Below are positions 32,548 to 42,045 of a stretch of 64,000 bases of DNA, piece after piece. Location: positions 310,001-374,000 of the forward strand of contig NZ_AP022570.1 in assembly GCF_010728325.1 (NCBI RefSeq), in the 5' to 3' direction. The notes beneath the pieces are model-generated. The model was not told the origin of the DNA. It saw nothing but the letters and a program-made list of their open reading frames with translations, and ran no database searches. Each line of letters opens with the position of its first letter. Positions within the stretch are counted from its first letter, which is position 1. This stretch comes from Mycolicibacterium poriferae. GTDB lineage: Bacteria > Actinomycetota > Actinomycetes > Mycobacteriales > Mycobacteriaceae. The position numbers were made by a program, and so were the translations under genes.

Positions 32548-33600
32548 TCAATCACGCACCACGAGGACACCGTCGGGTTGCACTCCGACGGTGACGCGGT
32601 CGCCGGGCGCCAGCCGCCGGGCAGCCGAACTCGGCGTCTGGGCGGTGAGCGTCAGCCCGTCCGCCAGCGTGATCGCGATCCGGGAGATGGCCCCCAGGAA
32701 CGCCACCGAGGCAACGGTGGCCGAGCCCGCGGGATCACCGGTCACGGTGAGGGATTCGGGCCGGACCCGAGCCGTCCCGGCGCCGTGGGCCACCGACCCC
32801 GGCAGGGTCGGGACGCCGACTCCGAGCAACGTCGCGCGGCCGCCGGACACGTGTGCGGGCACCTTGTTGTTCAGGCCGACGAAGTCGGCGACGAACGGCG
32901 TTGCGGGGTTGGCGTACAGCTGCGCGGGCGCGGCCACCTGTTCCAGTCGACCCCTGCTCATCACCGCCACCCGGTCGGCGACCGCCAACGCCTCCTCCTG
33001 GTCGTGGGTGACGAGCAGGGTGGTGGTCCCCACCTCCGACTGGACCCGCCGGATCTCGTCGCGCAACTGGATGCGCACCTTGGCGTCCAGCGCCGACAGT
33101 GGCTCGTCGAGCAGCAGCACCCGGGGTTCGATCGCCAGCGCCCGGGCCAGCGCCACCCGCTGCTGCTGGCCTCCCGACAACTCGGTGGCATACCGGCCGG
33201 CGTAGGCGGCCAGACCGACCAGTTCGAGCATCTGGGCCGCGCGATCCCGTCGCTCCCGCTTGCCCCTGCCGCGCATCTTGAGCCCGAATGCGACGTTGTC
33301 GAGCACTGTCAGATGCGGGAACAGGCTGTACGCCTGGAACACCATGCCCATGTCCCGCCGGTTCGCCGGCGTCCGGTGCAGATCCACCCCGGCGACCGAC
33401 ACCGTCCCCGACGTCGCCTCGTCCAACCCCGCCACGATCCGCAGCGCGGTGGTCTTCCCGCACCCGGACGGGCCCAGCAGCGCCACCAGTTCACCGGGCC
33501 GGATGTGCAGGGTCAGGCCGTCGAGCGCGCGTGAGTCGCCGTAGACGCGGGTGAGTTCGTCGATGTCCAGGGCGTGACCGCCGGCTTCGCCGCGGCTCAT
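32548..33600 (-). CDS. ABC importer ATPase (PotA/FbpC class)
   Basis: The ATP-hydrolysing subunit of an importer. It has Walker A GPSGCGKT, Q-loop region GMVFQAYSLFPHLTV, signature LSGGQQQR, Walker B VLLLDEPLSALD and the H-loop THDQEEAL. The C-terminal ~120 residues form a TOBE-type regulatory domain (NKVPAHVSGG...VRPESLTVTG). The FQAYSLFPHL sequence and TOBE domain are typical of spermidine, ferric-iron, phosphonate or sugar importers. ATG at 33600 overlaps the upstream permease stop by 4 bp. It is the last gene of a four-gene operon with two permeases and a lipoprotein. Confidence 0.9.
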   Translation of the reverse strand: MSRGEAGGHALDIDELTRVYGDSRALDGLTLHIRPGELVALLGPSGCGKTTALRIVAGLDEATSGTVSVAGVDLHRTPANRRDMGMVFQAYSLFPHLTVLDNVAFGLKMRGRGKRERRDRAAQMLELVGLAAYAGRYATELSGGQQQRVALARALAIEPRVLLLDEPLSALDAKVRIQLRDEIRRVQSEVGTTTLLVTHDQEEALAVADRVAVMSRGRLEQVAAPAQLYANPATPFVADFVGLNNKVPAHVSGGRATLLGVGVPTLPGSVAHGAGTARVRPESLTVTGDPAGSATVASVAFLGAISRIAITLADGLTLTAQTPSSAARRLAPGDRVTVGVQPDGVLVVRD

Positions 33601-34373
33601 CGGGCCACCGATGCGGTGCTGCGGCGTCGCCGGGTGAACAGCGACAGCGCCGACAACAGGACGAAGCCGAACACCAGCGTCGCCAGCGACGCGGCCACCG
33701 AGGTGGGGCCGTCGCTCTTGCCGAGCAGCACGATCTGAACCGGCAGGGTCTGGTATCCGCTCAGCGAGGCGATGGTGTACTCACCCAGCACCACGGCGGT
33801 GGAGATGAACGCCGCCGACACCATGCCCGGCCAGATGTTGGGTACCACCACCTGCAGCGTGGCGGTGAACCACCCGGCCCCCAGCGAGCGGGCCGCCTCG
33901 GTGAGGGTGCGCAGATCCACAGCGGACAGCGAGGCGTCCAGTGCCCGGTACGCGAACGGCAGCACGACGACCACATAGACGAACGCCAGCGTCAACGCCG
34001 ACTCACCCAGCAGGTAGGTCACCCACAGATACACGTTGCGCAACCCGACCACGATCACCAGCGCCGGGATCGTCAGCGGCAGCAGACAGCAGAACTCGAC
34101 CAGGCGCCTGGCCCACCGGGCACGCAACCGCACCCAGATCATGGTCGGCACCAGCAGGGTCAGCATCCCGGCCACCGTCAGAACCGCCAGCAGCACCGAC
34201 ACCGCGATCGCGTCGTACAGCGCCTCGTCGTGCACCAGGTTCGCCCACGCCTGCACCGTGCGTCCGTCCCGGCTCCGGGTGGAGAAGTCGGCCATCGCGT
34301 ACAGCGGGAACAGGAAGAACAGCCCGAAGCCGACCCACAACACCCGCCGCGTCCACCGCGCACCGATGGTCAC
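33597..34373 (-). CDS. ABC importer permease 2
   Basis: A 258-residue BPD-type permease with about six membrane helices (WVGFGLFFLFPLYAMADF first). The EAA loop that contacts the ATPase is TLTEAARSLGAGWFTATLQVVVPNIWPG. I prefer GTG at 34373, which makes a 4-bp GTGA overlap with permease 1; GTG at 34382 is possible. Together with its partner it forms the channel of a Type I importer. Substrate not evident. Confidence 0.85.
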   Translation of the reverse strand: MTIGARWTRRVLWVGFGLFFLFPLYAMADFSTRSRDGRTVQAWANLVHDEALYDAIAVSVLLAVLTVAGMLTLLVPTMIWVRLRARWARRLVEFCCLLPLTIPALVIVVGLRNVYLWVTYLLGESALTLAFVYVVVVLPFAYRALDASLSAVDLRTLTEAARSLGAGWFTATLQVVVPNIWPGMVSAAFISTAVVLGEYTIASLSGYQTLPVQIVLLGKSDGPTSVAASLATLVFGFVLLSALSLFTRRRRSTASVAR

Positions 34374-35236
34374 GACAGCCACCGGTCGCTGCGGCGCACC
34401 ACCAGACGGTAGGCGGCCATGACGACCGCCACGACGACGATCATCTCCAACGCCAGCGCGTACGCGAATCCGGCCTGTCCGAGCACCACATCACTGGTCA
34501 GAGCGGTGCGGATGAGCAGCGGCACGATCGGGCTGCCCTGACTGACCAGTGCCGCCGCGGTGGCGTAGGCGGCGAACGCGTTGGCGAACAACAGCAGTAC
34601 CGAACCGAGGAATGCCGGGGTCAGCAGCGGGACGGCGACGTCGCGCCAGTAGGCCCACGTGGAGGCGCCCAGGCTGACCGCCGCCTCGCGCCACTGGCTG
34701 CGCAACCCCTCGAGCGCCGGCGTGAACACGATGACCATCAGCGGAATCTGAAAGTACGTGTACACCAGCGTCAGTCCGCCGAGGCTGTACAGCCATCCCG
34801 ATCCGGCCAGGTTCCACCCGGTGAGCTGCTGCACCCACAGTGTCAGCACGCCGTTGAGGCCGACGGTGGCCAGGAACGCGAACGCCAGTGCGACGCCGCC
34901 GAACTGGGCCAGCACACTGCACAGGGCCAGCACCGCCCGTCGCAACGTCGACGTGGCCGCGGCGCTGACGATCAACCAGGCCAGCACCGCTCCCGCCGCG
35001 GCACCCACCAGCGCGCTGATCGCGGAGAGCAGCAGGCTGTTCGCCAGCGCCGAGAGCGCCGTTCCGGTGAACAGTGCCGCGATCCGGTCCAGCGTGAACG
35101 CCCCGTCGACGTAGACGGCGCCGATCAGCACCGTGACGGTCGGGATGATCAGGAACACCATCACGGCGACGCCGAACGGCAACAGCGGCAACGCTTCCCG
35201 GAGCGTCCGCGCTGCGCGGCGACCGGAGATGAACAC
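34370..35236 (-). CDS. ABC importer permease 1
   Basis: A 288-residue permease with six predicted membrane spans, starting FISGRRAARTLREALPLLPFGVAVMVFLIIP. The EAA motif is WREAAVSLGASTWAYWRDVAVPLLTPAFLG. GTG at 35236 lies 2 bp after the stop of the binding-protein gene, and longer upstream frames are shadows of that gene. It pairs with the next permease. The layout (binding protein, two permeases, ATPase) is that of Fe3+, 2-aminoethylphosphonate or thiamine importers. Confidence 0.85.
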   Translation of the reverse strand: MFISGRRAARTLREALPLLPFGVAVMVFLIIPTVTVLIGAVYVDGAFTLDRIAALFTGTALSALANSLLLSAISALVGAAAGAVLAWLIVSAAATSTLRRAVLALCSVLAQFGGVALAFAFLATVGLNGVLTLWVQQLTGWNLAGSGWLYSLGGLTLVYTYFQIPLMVIVFTPALEGLRSQWREAAVSLGASTWAYWRDVAVPLLTPAFLGSVLLLFANAFAAYATAAALVSQGSPIVPLLIRTALTSDVVLGQAGFAYALALEMIVVVAVVMAAYRLVVRRSDRWLS

Positions 35237-35238
35237 CC

Positions 35239-36396
35239 TCAGCCCACAGCCGCGGCCCAGTTGTCCGCGAGGTACTTCGACGCGGCCTCGGTCTGCTGCG
35301 GTGTCGGGACCGTCACCGGGCCGTCCACGACGGGCAGCGCCGCGGCCACCGCCGGGTCGAGAGTCCCGTCGGCGAGCATGTTGTCGGCGCGGACCGGACG
35401 GACCCCGCCCTCGGCGAACAGGTTCTGCCCCTCGTCGCTGTACAGGAACTCCTGCCACAGCCGCGCCGCCGCCGGGTGCGGGGCATCTTTGTTGATGGCC
35501 TGGTAGTAGTAGCCGGCGACCGGGTTGTCCGGTGGGACAACGACGGTCCAGGACGGCAGCTTCTTCGTCTGCGCGGAGTTCGTGTAGTTCCAGTCGATGA
35601 CGACCGGCGTCTGCCCGGACTCGATGGTCGCCGGCGTCGGGTCGACCGGAAGGAAGTTTCCTGCATCGTTGAGTTGGGCGAAGAACTCGACTCCGGGTGC
35701 GATGTCGTCGGGTGACCCGCCCTGTGACAACGCGACCATCATGACCCCGGAGAACGCGGCTCCGGCCTGCGTCGGGTCACCGTTGAGCGCCACGCTGCCC
35801 CGGTATTCGGGTTTGAGAAGGTCGTCGACACCCGTGACCGGCGGCACTGCGGCCGAGTCGAATCCGATCGACATGTAGCCGCCGTAGTCGTTGACCCAGG
35901 TGCCGTCGGGATCCTTGAACGCGGCCGGGATGTCGTCGAACGTCTCGACCCGATAGGGGGCGAACAGCGACGTGTTGGCCAGCGCCACGGCCTGACCCAG
36001 GTCGAACACATCGGGTGCGCTGGAGCGCCCCTTCTGCTGGTTGGCGGCGTTGATCTCGTCCTGGCTGGACGCATCCGGCTGCGCCGAGTTGACCTTGATG
36101 CCGTACTTGTCGGAGAACGCCGAGATGATTGCTCCGTAGTTGGCCCAGTCCGGCGGCAACGCAATGACATTCAGCTCGCCTTCGGCCTGCGCCGCTGCGA
36201 CGAGCTCGGCCATGCCGCCGAAGTCGGCGGCCGACGTCGCTTCCCCGGCCTTGACCCCGGACTGTGTCTCGGTTCCGGAGCTGTCCCGTTCCGGAGGTGC
36301 GCAGGCCACTGCGCCGACGAGCAGTGCACCGGTTGCCGCGACACCCACCAGCCGGGACACCAGCCGGGCTCTGCGCGAGATCGTCGAGAGAATCAC
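35239..36396 (-). CDS. ABC importer substrate-binding lipoprotein
   Basis: A 385-residue extracellular binding protein of family 1. The N-terminal signal ends at a lipobox-like VGAVAC, so Cys32 is probably lipidated. The mature part has the two-lobed binding-protein pattern: VALANTSLFAPYRVETFDDIPAAFKDPDGTW, YGGYMSIGFDSAAVPPV and KPEYRGSVALNGDPTQAG. The closest general pattern is to spermidine/putrescine, iron or phosphonate binders; I cannot choose. GTG at 36396 has GGAAGG upstream. It heads the operon that runs to 32548. Confidence 0.85.
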   Translation of the reverse strand: MILSTISRRARLVSRLVGVAATGALLVGAVACAPPERDSSGTETQSGVKAGEATSAADFGGMAELVAAAQAEGELNVIALPPDWANYGAIISAFSDKYGIKVNSAQPDASSQDEINAANQQKGRSSAPDVFDLGQAVALANTSLFAPYRVETFDDIPAAFKDPDGTWVNDYGGYMSIGFDSAAVPPVTGVDDLLKPEYRGSVALNGDPTQAGAAFSGVMMVALSQGGSPDDIAPGVEFFAQLNDAGNFLPVDPTPATIESGQTPVVIDWNYTNSAQTKKLPSWTVVVPPDNPVAGYYYQAINKDAPHPAAARLWQEFLYSDEGQNLFAEGGVRPVRADNMLADGTLDPAVAAALPVVDGPVTVPTPQQTEAASKYLADNWAAAVG

Positions 36397-36513
36397 TGCC
36401 GAACCTTCCGATGGTCGGACGGCCGTGGGGTATCGGCCGGGTTACCGGGGCTCGACGTCCCGGTGAATGAATTCGACCTCCCGGTGCGCCGCTGGTGACC
36501 CTACCCTGGTGTC

Positions 36514-36951
36514 ATGTCCGAGCCCGATGCAGCAACGGTGTTCGATGCGGCAGCGCGGTTCTCGAGCTCGCCGGTCGCGGCGCTGGCCACGGTCGGTGCC
36601 GACGGCGCACCGCACCTGGTGCCGGTGGTGTTCGCGATGCCCGAAGGCCGCACCGACGTGCTGTACACCGCTGTGGACGCCAAGCCGAAGTCGACCAGGC
36701 GGCTGCGCCGACTGGCCAACATCGAGGCCAACCCCACCGTGAGCCTGCTCGTCGACCACTACGACGACGACTGGAACCGGCTCTGGTGGGTGCGTGTGGA
36801 CGGCACCGCCACGATCCACCTCCGCGGTGAGGAGGTCGCCGCCGGATACGCCGCCCTGCGCGCCAAGTACTCCCAATACCAGCGCATCGAACTGGACGGC
36901 CCCGTCGTCACCGTCGCGGTCCGGCGCTGGTCGTCCTGGCAGGGGGGTTAG
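36514..36951 (+). CDS. TIGR03668-type PPOX F420-dependent oxidoreductase (Rv0121c-like)
   Basis: A 145-residue split-barrel protein of a mycobacterial subgroup thought to bind F420. Features are the [27 protein letters not shown] strand pair, the basic [23 protein letters not shown] loop and the C-terminal [13 protein letters not shown]. Substrate unknown. ATG at 36514 has TACCCT 6 nt upstream and looks leaderless. It is one of three PPOX-fold genes in the window. Confidence 0.85.
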   Translation: MSEPDAATVFDAAARFSSSPVAALATVGADGAPHLVPVVFAMPEGRTDVLYTAVDAKPKSTRRLRRLANIEANPTVSLLVDHYDDDWNRLWWVRVDGTATIHLRGEEVAAGYAALRAKYSQYQRIELDGPVVTVAVRRWSSWQGG

Positions 36952-37064
36952 CCGGAAGTTCAGGCGGGGGCAGTCCGGAACGCGAACGGAGGTCAACCGG
37001 GCAGACGCCCGCGCTCGGACGCGACAGGGTTGGTTCATCCGATTCCGCCGCCGAGGAGCCCCCG

Positions 37065-37628
37065 ATGACCACCACCCACCTTGCCCATGACGACGACCTC
37101 GCCGCGCGTTTCGCCCGCGACGCGGTGCCGGCGATCGACGGGCTGTACCGTCACGCGTTCACGCTGACACGCGACCGCAACGACGCCGAGGACCTGTTGC
37201 AGGACACTGCAGCCCGGGCCTACGCCGGCTTCGGTTCGTTCCAGCCGGGCACCAACCTGTCCGGCTGGCTCTACCGGATCATGGTCAACGCGCACCTCAA
37301 CAATCGCCGCTGGCAACAGCACCGCCCGACCTTGTCGTTCACCGCCGAGTTCAGCGACCCTCAGCTCCTCAGCCACGCGCGCCGCACCGCCGGCCTCGGC
37401 TCAGCGGAGGACGAGGTGCTCGCACGGGCGGGAGACCAGCGGGTCGCCGCCGCGATGCGGGGACTGCCCGCGACGTATCGAACCGCGGTGTATTACGCCG
37501 ACGTCGAGGGCCGCAAGTTCAAGGAGATCGCTGCGCTGACCGACGTGCCGATCGGCACCGTCATGTCGCGCGTGCATCGAGGCCGCATCCGGCTGCGCCG
37601 GGCGCTCGCCGAGCCCGCGGCGGCCTGA
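37065..37628 (+). CDS. ECF-type sigma factor, SigH/SigR-like, without an adjacent anti-sigma gene
   Basis: A 187-residue extracytoplasmic-function sigma factor. Region 2 spans DGLYRHAFTLTRDRNDAEDLLQDTAARAYAGF...LSGWLYRIMVNAHLNN (-10 recognition), and region 4 spans AAMRGLPATYRTAVYYADVEGRKFKEIAALTDVPIGTVMSRVHRGRIRLRRAL (-35 recognition). The sequence resembles the SigH/SigR redox group, but no anti-sigma (zinc CxxC) gene follows; the next gene is a convergent transporter. ATG at 37065 is preceded by GAGGAG. I found no matching GGAA...GTT autoregulatory promoter upstream. Confidence 0.88.
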   Translation: MTTTHLAHDDDLAARFARDAVPAIDGLYRHAFTLTRDRNDAEDLLQDTAARAYAGFGSFQPGTNLSGWLYRIMVNAHLNNRRWQQHRPTLSFTAEFSDPQLLSHARRTAGLGSAEDEVLARAGDQRVAAAMRGLPATYRTAVYYADVEGRKFKEIAALTDVPIGTVMSRVHRGRIRLRRALAEPAAA

Positions 37629-37633
37629 TACCC

Positions 37634-38539
37634 CTACGACTTGGTGATCGCGGCCTCGAGTTCCTCTTCGTAGGCGCCTTCGTCGCGGCCCAGCGCGATC
37701 GTGCCGGCCACCATCGCCGCGGTGGCCACCGCGATCGCCACGGCGTCCCAGCGCCCCACGTCGAGGTGTTCGCCCAGCACCACCGCCCCGAGAAGCACCG
37801 CGATCATCGGCTCCAGCACCAGCATGGTGGGCACCGAGGTCTGCAGGGATCCGGCGTGGAACGCCGACTGCTGCAACAGCGTCGCGATCACCCCGAGCAC
37901 GGCCAGCAGGTACAGCACCGGGGTTGTCACCACCGCCAGCACACCCTGATGGGTCAGGAGGTGCATGACCAGCTTGGTCAGCACCGCAACGACACCGAAC
38001 AGCACACCGACCGCCACGGCCAGCAGCACCGCCCGCCGCCAGCCGGCGGTACGCACCGCCACGACGACACAGGCCAGGACCGCGACGGTGCACACCACCG
38101 CGACGATCGCCGACGTGGACAGCGAGGCGGCATAGTCGCCGGGGCTGGCCTTGGCCAGCACGACGAACACGGCCAGCGCCACGGTCAGCAGCACCGCCCA
38201 GGCCCACTCGCCACGGGTGACCCGCCGGCGTGCCAGCCGCGCGCTCAGTGGCAACGCGAACAACAGTGCCGAGACCAGGATCGGTTGCACCAGCAGCAGG
38301 GATCCGGTCGCCAGTGCCAGCGCCTGGAACACATATCCGGCGACCGCGGCCCCGGTGCCCGCCCACCACAACGGGCGCCGGATGAGGGTCTTGAACATCA
38401 CGGCGCTCACGCCGTACTCGGCCGGCACGTCGATGGTGGCGCGTTGGCGCACCACGATGCCGACCGCGAGGAACACCGCGGCCAGGAGCGCCAGAAGCAC
38501 TGTCAGTCCTTGGCCGATCACCCGACTAGGACAGCACAC
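37634..38539 (-). CDS. DMT-superfamily membrane transporter
   Basis: An integral membrane protein of about nine or ten helices in the DMT/EamA-like pattern: LTVLLALLAAVFLAVGIVVRQ, LLLVQPILVSALLFALPLSA and a second half ending MLVLEPMIAVLLGAVVLGEHLDVGRWDAVAIAVATAAM. The tail is a short acidic cytosolic stretch. Such proteins export or exchange small metabolites; no substrate is evident. The start is uncertain: GTG 38539, or GTG 38521, which would begin right at the first helix. It ends 5 bp from the convergent sigma-factor gene. Confidence 0.75.
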   Translation of the reverse strand: MCCPSRVIGQGLTVLLALLAAVFLAVGIVVRQRATIDVPAEYGVSAVMFKTLIRRPLWWAGTGAAVAGYVFQALALATGSLLLVQPILVSALLFALPLSARLARRRVTRGEWAWAVLLTVALAVFVVLAKASPGDYAASLSTSAIVAVVCTVAVLACVVVAVRTAGWRRAVLLAVAVGVLFGVVAVLTKLVMHLLTHQGVLAVVTTPVLYLLAVLGVIATLLQQSAFHAGSLQTSVPTMLVLEPMIAVLLGAVVLGEHLDVGRWDAVAIAVATAAMVAGTIALGRDEGAYEEELEAAITKS

Positions 38540-38600
38540 TTACCTGAGCGTCGCCCACTCCGGTCGGGTGTCGGCGCGGCGGACGCGACCAGGCCCTCGG

Positions 38601-38876
38601 TCAGGAGGCCTCCCGGCCGTCCACCACGCGGAGGGTGGGCCGGTCCGCGGGTTCGGGGGCGATCTTGTCGTTGACGGTGGCCACCACCGCGTCGACCCGG
38701 TCGACGGCGCGGTCACACATGCCGCGCACGCGGTCTCCGGCGGTGTCCACGTCGTCGGCCGCGCTGCGCAGGTAGCCACGCAGGGTGACGCGCAGGCGTT
38801 CACCGCGCAGCCGCAGACGTCGCCGGACCCGGTCGTCGATCTCGACGGTGACGTAGGGCAACACCTGGAGCTTCAT
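38601..38876 (-). CDS. Small charged hypothetical protein
   Basis: I do not recognise a family. The 91 residues begin MKLQVLPYVTVEIDDRVRRRL and are mainly alternating acidic and basic, consistent with a helical or amphipathic protein (DDVDTAGDRVRGMCDRAVDRVDAVVATVNDKI). No signal or membrane helix. ATG at 38876 is the only in-frame ATG before the frame loses coding character. It lies 95 bp downstream of the GH65 gene on the same strand, so it may be the tail of that operon. Confidence 0.55.
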   Translation of the reverse strand: MKLQVLPYVTVEIDDRVRRRLRLRGERLRVTLRGYLRSAADDVDTAGDRVRGMCDRAVDRVDAVVATVNDKIAPEPADRPTLRVVDGREAS

Positions 38877-38971
38877 CTGCGCGTCTTTCGCTCGGGGACT
38901 GCTGGGACCAGGGTAACCGGGCTTCACCGCACCTGGGTCAGGGAACGTCCCGCGGACTCGCGCAGCCCGCT

Positions 38972-41329
38972 CTACACGCGGCTGCGCCGGAACGGTGCGC
39001 GGCCGGGCGGCTGCTGGGGCGGCGGTAGCAGCGGGTGGCGCGGGCGCACCGCCACCTCGGTGGGCTTCTGGGTGTCGAGGTGCAGGTCCTGTCCGGCGTG
39101 CCGGATGGTCAGCTCCCCTTCGGGGCCGTCGCGCAGTGTGTAGGTGACCGTGTCGTGATCGACGTCGACGACGACGCCGAAGTTGCGCCACCGCAAGCGA
39201 AATCGCATCCGCGTGATGCCCGGCGGCAGATGCGGGTCCAGGGAGAGCATCTTCTCGTCGTCGCGCAACCCGCCGAAACCCTGGACCAGCGCGGTCCAGC
39301 TGCCCGCCAGCGACGCCACGTGCACCCCGTCGCTGGTGTTGCGGTGCAGGTCGCGAAGGTCGATCAACGCGGCCTCGTAGGCGTAGTCGTGGGCCAGCTC
39401 GAGGTGGCCGACCTCGGCGCACATCACCGCTTGGGTACACGCCGACAGCGACGAGTCCCGGGTGGTGCGCCGCTCGTAATAGTCGACGTTGCGGGCCTTC
39501 TGCTCGTCGGTGAACGCGTGGCTCTGCCAGTGCATCGCCAGCACCAGATCCGTCTGCTTGACGACCTGGGAGGAGTAGAGCCTGAAGTAGGGTTCGTGCA
39601 TCAACAGCGGGTAGTCGTTGCTCTCCGTGAAATCCCATTCCCGCAGCGTGGTGAAGCCCTCGCACTGCGGGTGCACACCGAGTTCCTCGTCGTACGGAAT
39701 GTGCACGGCGTCCGCCGCGTCCCGCCAGGCCGCGATCTCCTCGTTGCCGGCACCGAGATCGGCTGCGTCATCGGGATTTCGCCCGCACGCCTCGGCGGCG
39801 ATCCGCAGGTTCTCGGCGGCCATCAGGTTGGTGAACACGTTGTCGCGCACGACTGCGGTGTACTCGTCGGGACCGGTGACACCGTCGATCCGCCAGCGGC
39901 CGTGCCGGTCGTGATGGCCCAACGACATCCACATCCGGGCGGTCTCGACGAGCACGTTCAGCCCGCATTCCCGCTCGAGCGACTGGTCACCGGTCACCAC
40001 CCGGTAGCGCTCGAAGGCCAGCGCGATGTCGGCGTTGACGTGAAACGCGGCGGTGCCCGCGGGCCAGTACCCCGAACACTCCTCGCCGTGGATCGTCCGC
40101 CAGGGGAAGCAGGCGCCCTTCAGACCGAGTTCGCGGGCCCGGTCGCGTGCCATGTCGAGGGTGGAGGCGCGCCAACGCAGCGCGTCGGCGGCGGATCCGG
40201 GAGCGGTGTAGGTCAGGACGGGCAGCACGAATCCCTCGGTGTCCCAGAACGCGTGACCGTCGTACCCGGTTCCGGTCAGGCCCTTGCCGGGGATCGCGCG
40301 CCGTTCGGCGCGGGCGCTGGCCTGCAGCACGTGGAAGAGCCCGAAACGTACCGCCTGCTGACAGTCCGGGTCGCCGTCGACCTCGACGTCGGCGCAATCC
40401 CAGAACTCGTCGAGGTAGGCGCGTTGCGAGTCCAGCAGGCCGTCCCAACCCGTGAACCGCGCGGCGGCGATGGCGGCGGCGGCCTGATCGTGCAGCGCGG
40501 GCCGCGACCGCAGGCTGGACCAGCCGTAGGTGATGTATTTGACGATGCGCAGCTTCTCACCGGGTTTCAGTGCGCACACCACGGTGGTGCGGGCCCAGTC
40601 GTCGCCCGCGTCGCCGCTGAGCTGAAACCGGCCGGGCGCCTCGACGAGGTGGTCCATCGCGGTCGCCATCATCAGCCCGCTGGCACGGGTGCGGTGCATC
40701 AGCGACGCCCCGCGTTCGCTCACTTCGTGCTCTACCGGCTCGAGCGGCTTTACCAGCAGCGCCGCCACCCGCGGATCGTCCGACGGGGCGGGCTGGTCTT
40801 CGTTGGCGACGAGTTCGGATTGCACGGTGACGCGCACGTCCTCGTCGAGGGCTTCGACGACGTACTCGATGGCGGCCAGGCCCCGCTGCGCCAGCGACAC
40901 CAGCCGGGTCGACTCGATGCGCACGTGCTTGCCGGCCGGCGAGCACCATTCCGCGGTCCGGCGCAGCGTGCCGGCACGCAGGTCGAGCACCCGTTCGTGG
41001 GCGATCAGGTCGCCGTAGCGGACGTCGAACGGCTCGTCCTCGACGAGCAACCGGATCAGCTTGCCGTTGGTGACGTCGACGACCGACTGACCTTCCTCCG
41101 GGTAGCCGAAACCCGCTTCGGCGTAGGGCAGCGGACGGTTCTCGTAGAAGCCGTTGAGGTAGGTCCCGGGAAGGCCGAAAGGTTCTCCCTCGTCGAGGTT
41201 TCCCCGCATGCCGATGTGTCCGTTGGACAGGGCGAACAGCGACTCGCTCTGCGGGAGCAGGTCGAGGCACAGCTTGGTCTCCCGGACGTGCCACGGTTCG
41301 ACGGGGAAGGCCTCGTCGGCGATCATCAT
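38972..41329 (-). CDS. GH65 family disaccharide phosphorylase (trehalose/kojibiose/maltose type)
   Basis: Predicted inverting phosphorylase that splits an alpha-linked glucose disaccharide with phosphate to beta-glucose-1-phosphate and glucose. The N-terminal beta-sandwich ([35 protein letters not shown]) and (alpha/alpha)6 barrel are complete. The catalytic acid is Glu489 in [12 protein letters not shown], and [18 protein letters not shown] and HVNADIA are family signatures. The 785-residue length is usual. ATG at 41329 overlaps the beta-phosphoglucomutase stop by 4 bp, and that enzyme uses exactly the beta-glucose-1-phosphate made here. The pair recalls Rv3401-Rv3400. Trehalose, kojibiose and maltose cannot be told apart by eye. 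Confidence 0.88.
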   Translation of the reverse strand: MMIADEAFPVEPWHVRETKLCLDLLPQSESLFALSNGHIGMRGNLDEGEPFGLPGTYLNGFYENRPLPYAEAGFGYPEEGQSVVDVTNGKLIRLLVEDEPFDVRYGDLIAHERVLDLRAGTLRRTAEWCSPAGKHVRIESTRLVSLAQRGLAAIEYVVEALDEDVRVTVQSELVANEDQPAPSDDPRVAALLVKPLEPVEHEVSERGASLMHRTRASGLMMATAMDHLVEAPGRFQLSGDAGDDWARTTVVCALKPGEKLRIVKYITYGWSSLRSRPALHDQAAAAIAAARFTGWDGLLDSQRAYLDEFWDCADVEVDGDPDCQQAVRFGLFHVLQASARAERRAIPGKGLTGTGYDGHAFWDTEGFVLPVLTYTAPGSAADALRWRASTLDMARDRARELGLKGACFPWRTIHGEECSGYWPAGTAAFHVNADIALAFERYRVVTGDQSLERECGLNVLVETARMWMSLGHHDRHGRWRIDGVTGPDEYTAVVRDNVFTNLMAAENLRIAAEACGRNPDDAADLGAGNEEIAAWRDAADAVHIPYDEELGVHPQCEGFTTLREWDFTESNDYPLLMHEPYFRLYSSQVVKQTDLVLAMHWQSHAFTDEQKARNVDYYERRTTRDSSLSACTQAVMCAEVGHLELAHDYAYEAALIDLRDLHRNTSDGVHVASLAGSWTALVQGFGGLRDDEKMLSLDPHLPPGITRMRFRLRWRNFGVVVDVDHDTVTYTLRDGPEGELTIRHAGQDLHLDTQKPTEVAVRPRHPLLPPPQQPPGRAPFRRSRV

Positions 41330-42045
41330 GGCAGCAGCTCCCCCAGATCACCCACGACGACGTCGGCGCCGTTGTCCCGCAACGCATCCGCTTGTCCGAC
41401 CCGGTCCACGCCGACGACCACCCCGAAGTCCCCGGCCCGGCCGGCGGCCACCCCGGACAGGGCGTCCTCGAACACCGCGGCGTGCGCGGGCGCCACGTCG
41501 AGCAGTTCGGCGGCCCGCAGGAACGAGTCGGGGGCGGGCTTCCCGGCGAGGTGTTCCTCGCGCAGCGTCACCCCGTCGACGCGGGCTTCGACGAAGGCGT
41601 CGAGACCGGTCAGCTCGAGCACTTCGCGGGTGTTGGCGCTCGACGAGACGACCGCGCGGCGCAGGCCCGCGTCGGCGGCGGCCCGGAGATAACGGCGGGA
41701 CCCCTCGAACACCTCCACCCCGTCGCGGTGCAGCACGTCGGTGAAGCTGTCGTTCTTGCGTTGCCCCAGTTCCTCGACCGTCGAGTCGTCGAGTGTGATG
41801 CCCCGGCTCTCGAGGAAGGACCGCACACCGTCCAGCCGCGGCTTGCCGTCGACGTACTGCTCGTAGTCGGCGCCGGCGTCGAACGGCACGAACTCCTCGC
41901 CGGTGTCGTCGCTGCGCGCGCGCAGGTAGTCGTCGAACATCGCTTTCCAGGCCTGCCGGTGCACGCTCGCGGTGTCGGTCAGGACACCGTCGAGGTCGAA
42001 CAGGCAGGCACGGACGTGATCGGGTAGCCCCAGCATCCTGTTCAC
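41326..42045 (-). CDS. Beta-phosphoglucomutase (HAD superfamily)
   Basis: Converts beta-glucose-1-phosphate to glucose-6-phosphate. The HAD nucleophile motif [10 protein letters not shown] gives Asp17 as nucleophile and Asp19 as acid/base. Later motifs are [14 protein letters not shown] (phosphate binding), [13 protein letters not shown] (Lys) and [12 protein letters not shown] (acidic pair). The cap sequence [13 protein letters not shown] is typical. GTG at 42045 overlaps the rhomboid stop (GTGA); ATG 42036 is also possible. Direct coupling to the GH65 gene defines its metabolic role. Confidence 0.9.
   Translation of the reverse strand: MNRMLGLPDHVRACLFDLDGVLTDTASVHRQAWKAMFDDYLRARSDDTGEEFVPFDAGADYEQYVDGKPRLDGVRSFLESRGITLDDSTVEELGQRKNDSFTDVLHRDGVEVFEGSRRYLRAAADAGLRRAVVSSSANTREVLELTGLDAFVEARVDGVTLREEHLAGKPAPDSFLRAAELLDVAPAHAAVFEDALSGVAAGRAGDFGVVVGVDRVGQADALRDNGADVVVGDLGELLP

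Noticed and set aside
36952..37064. SigH-type autoregulatory promoter before the ECF sigma gene
   Set aside because: GGAAC and GGAAG occur, but no GTT lies at the required distance downstream.
37634..38674. Histidine/glutamine-rich plus-strand frames opposite the DMT transporter gene
   Set aside because: The composition is typical of the antisense of a membrane-protein gene; the minus-strand reading gives clear transmembrane helices.
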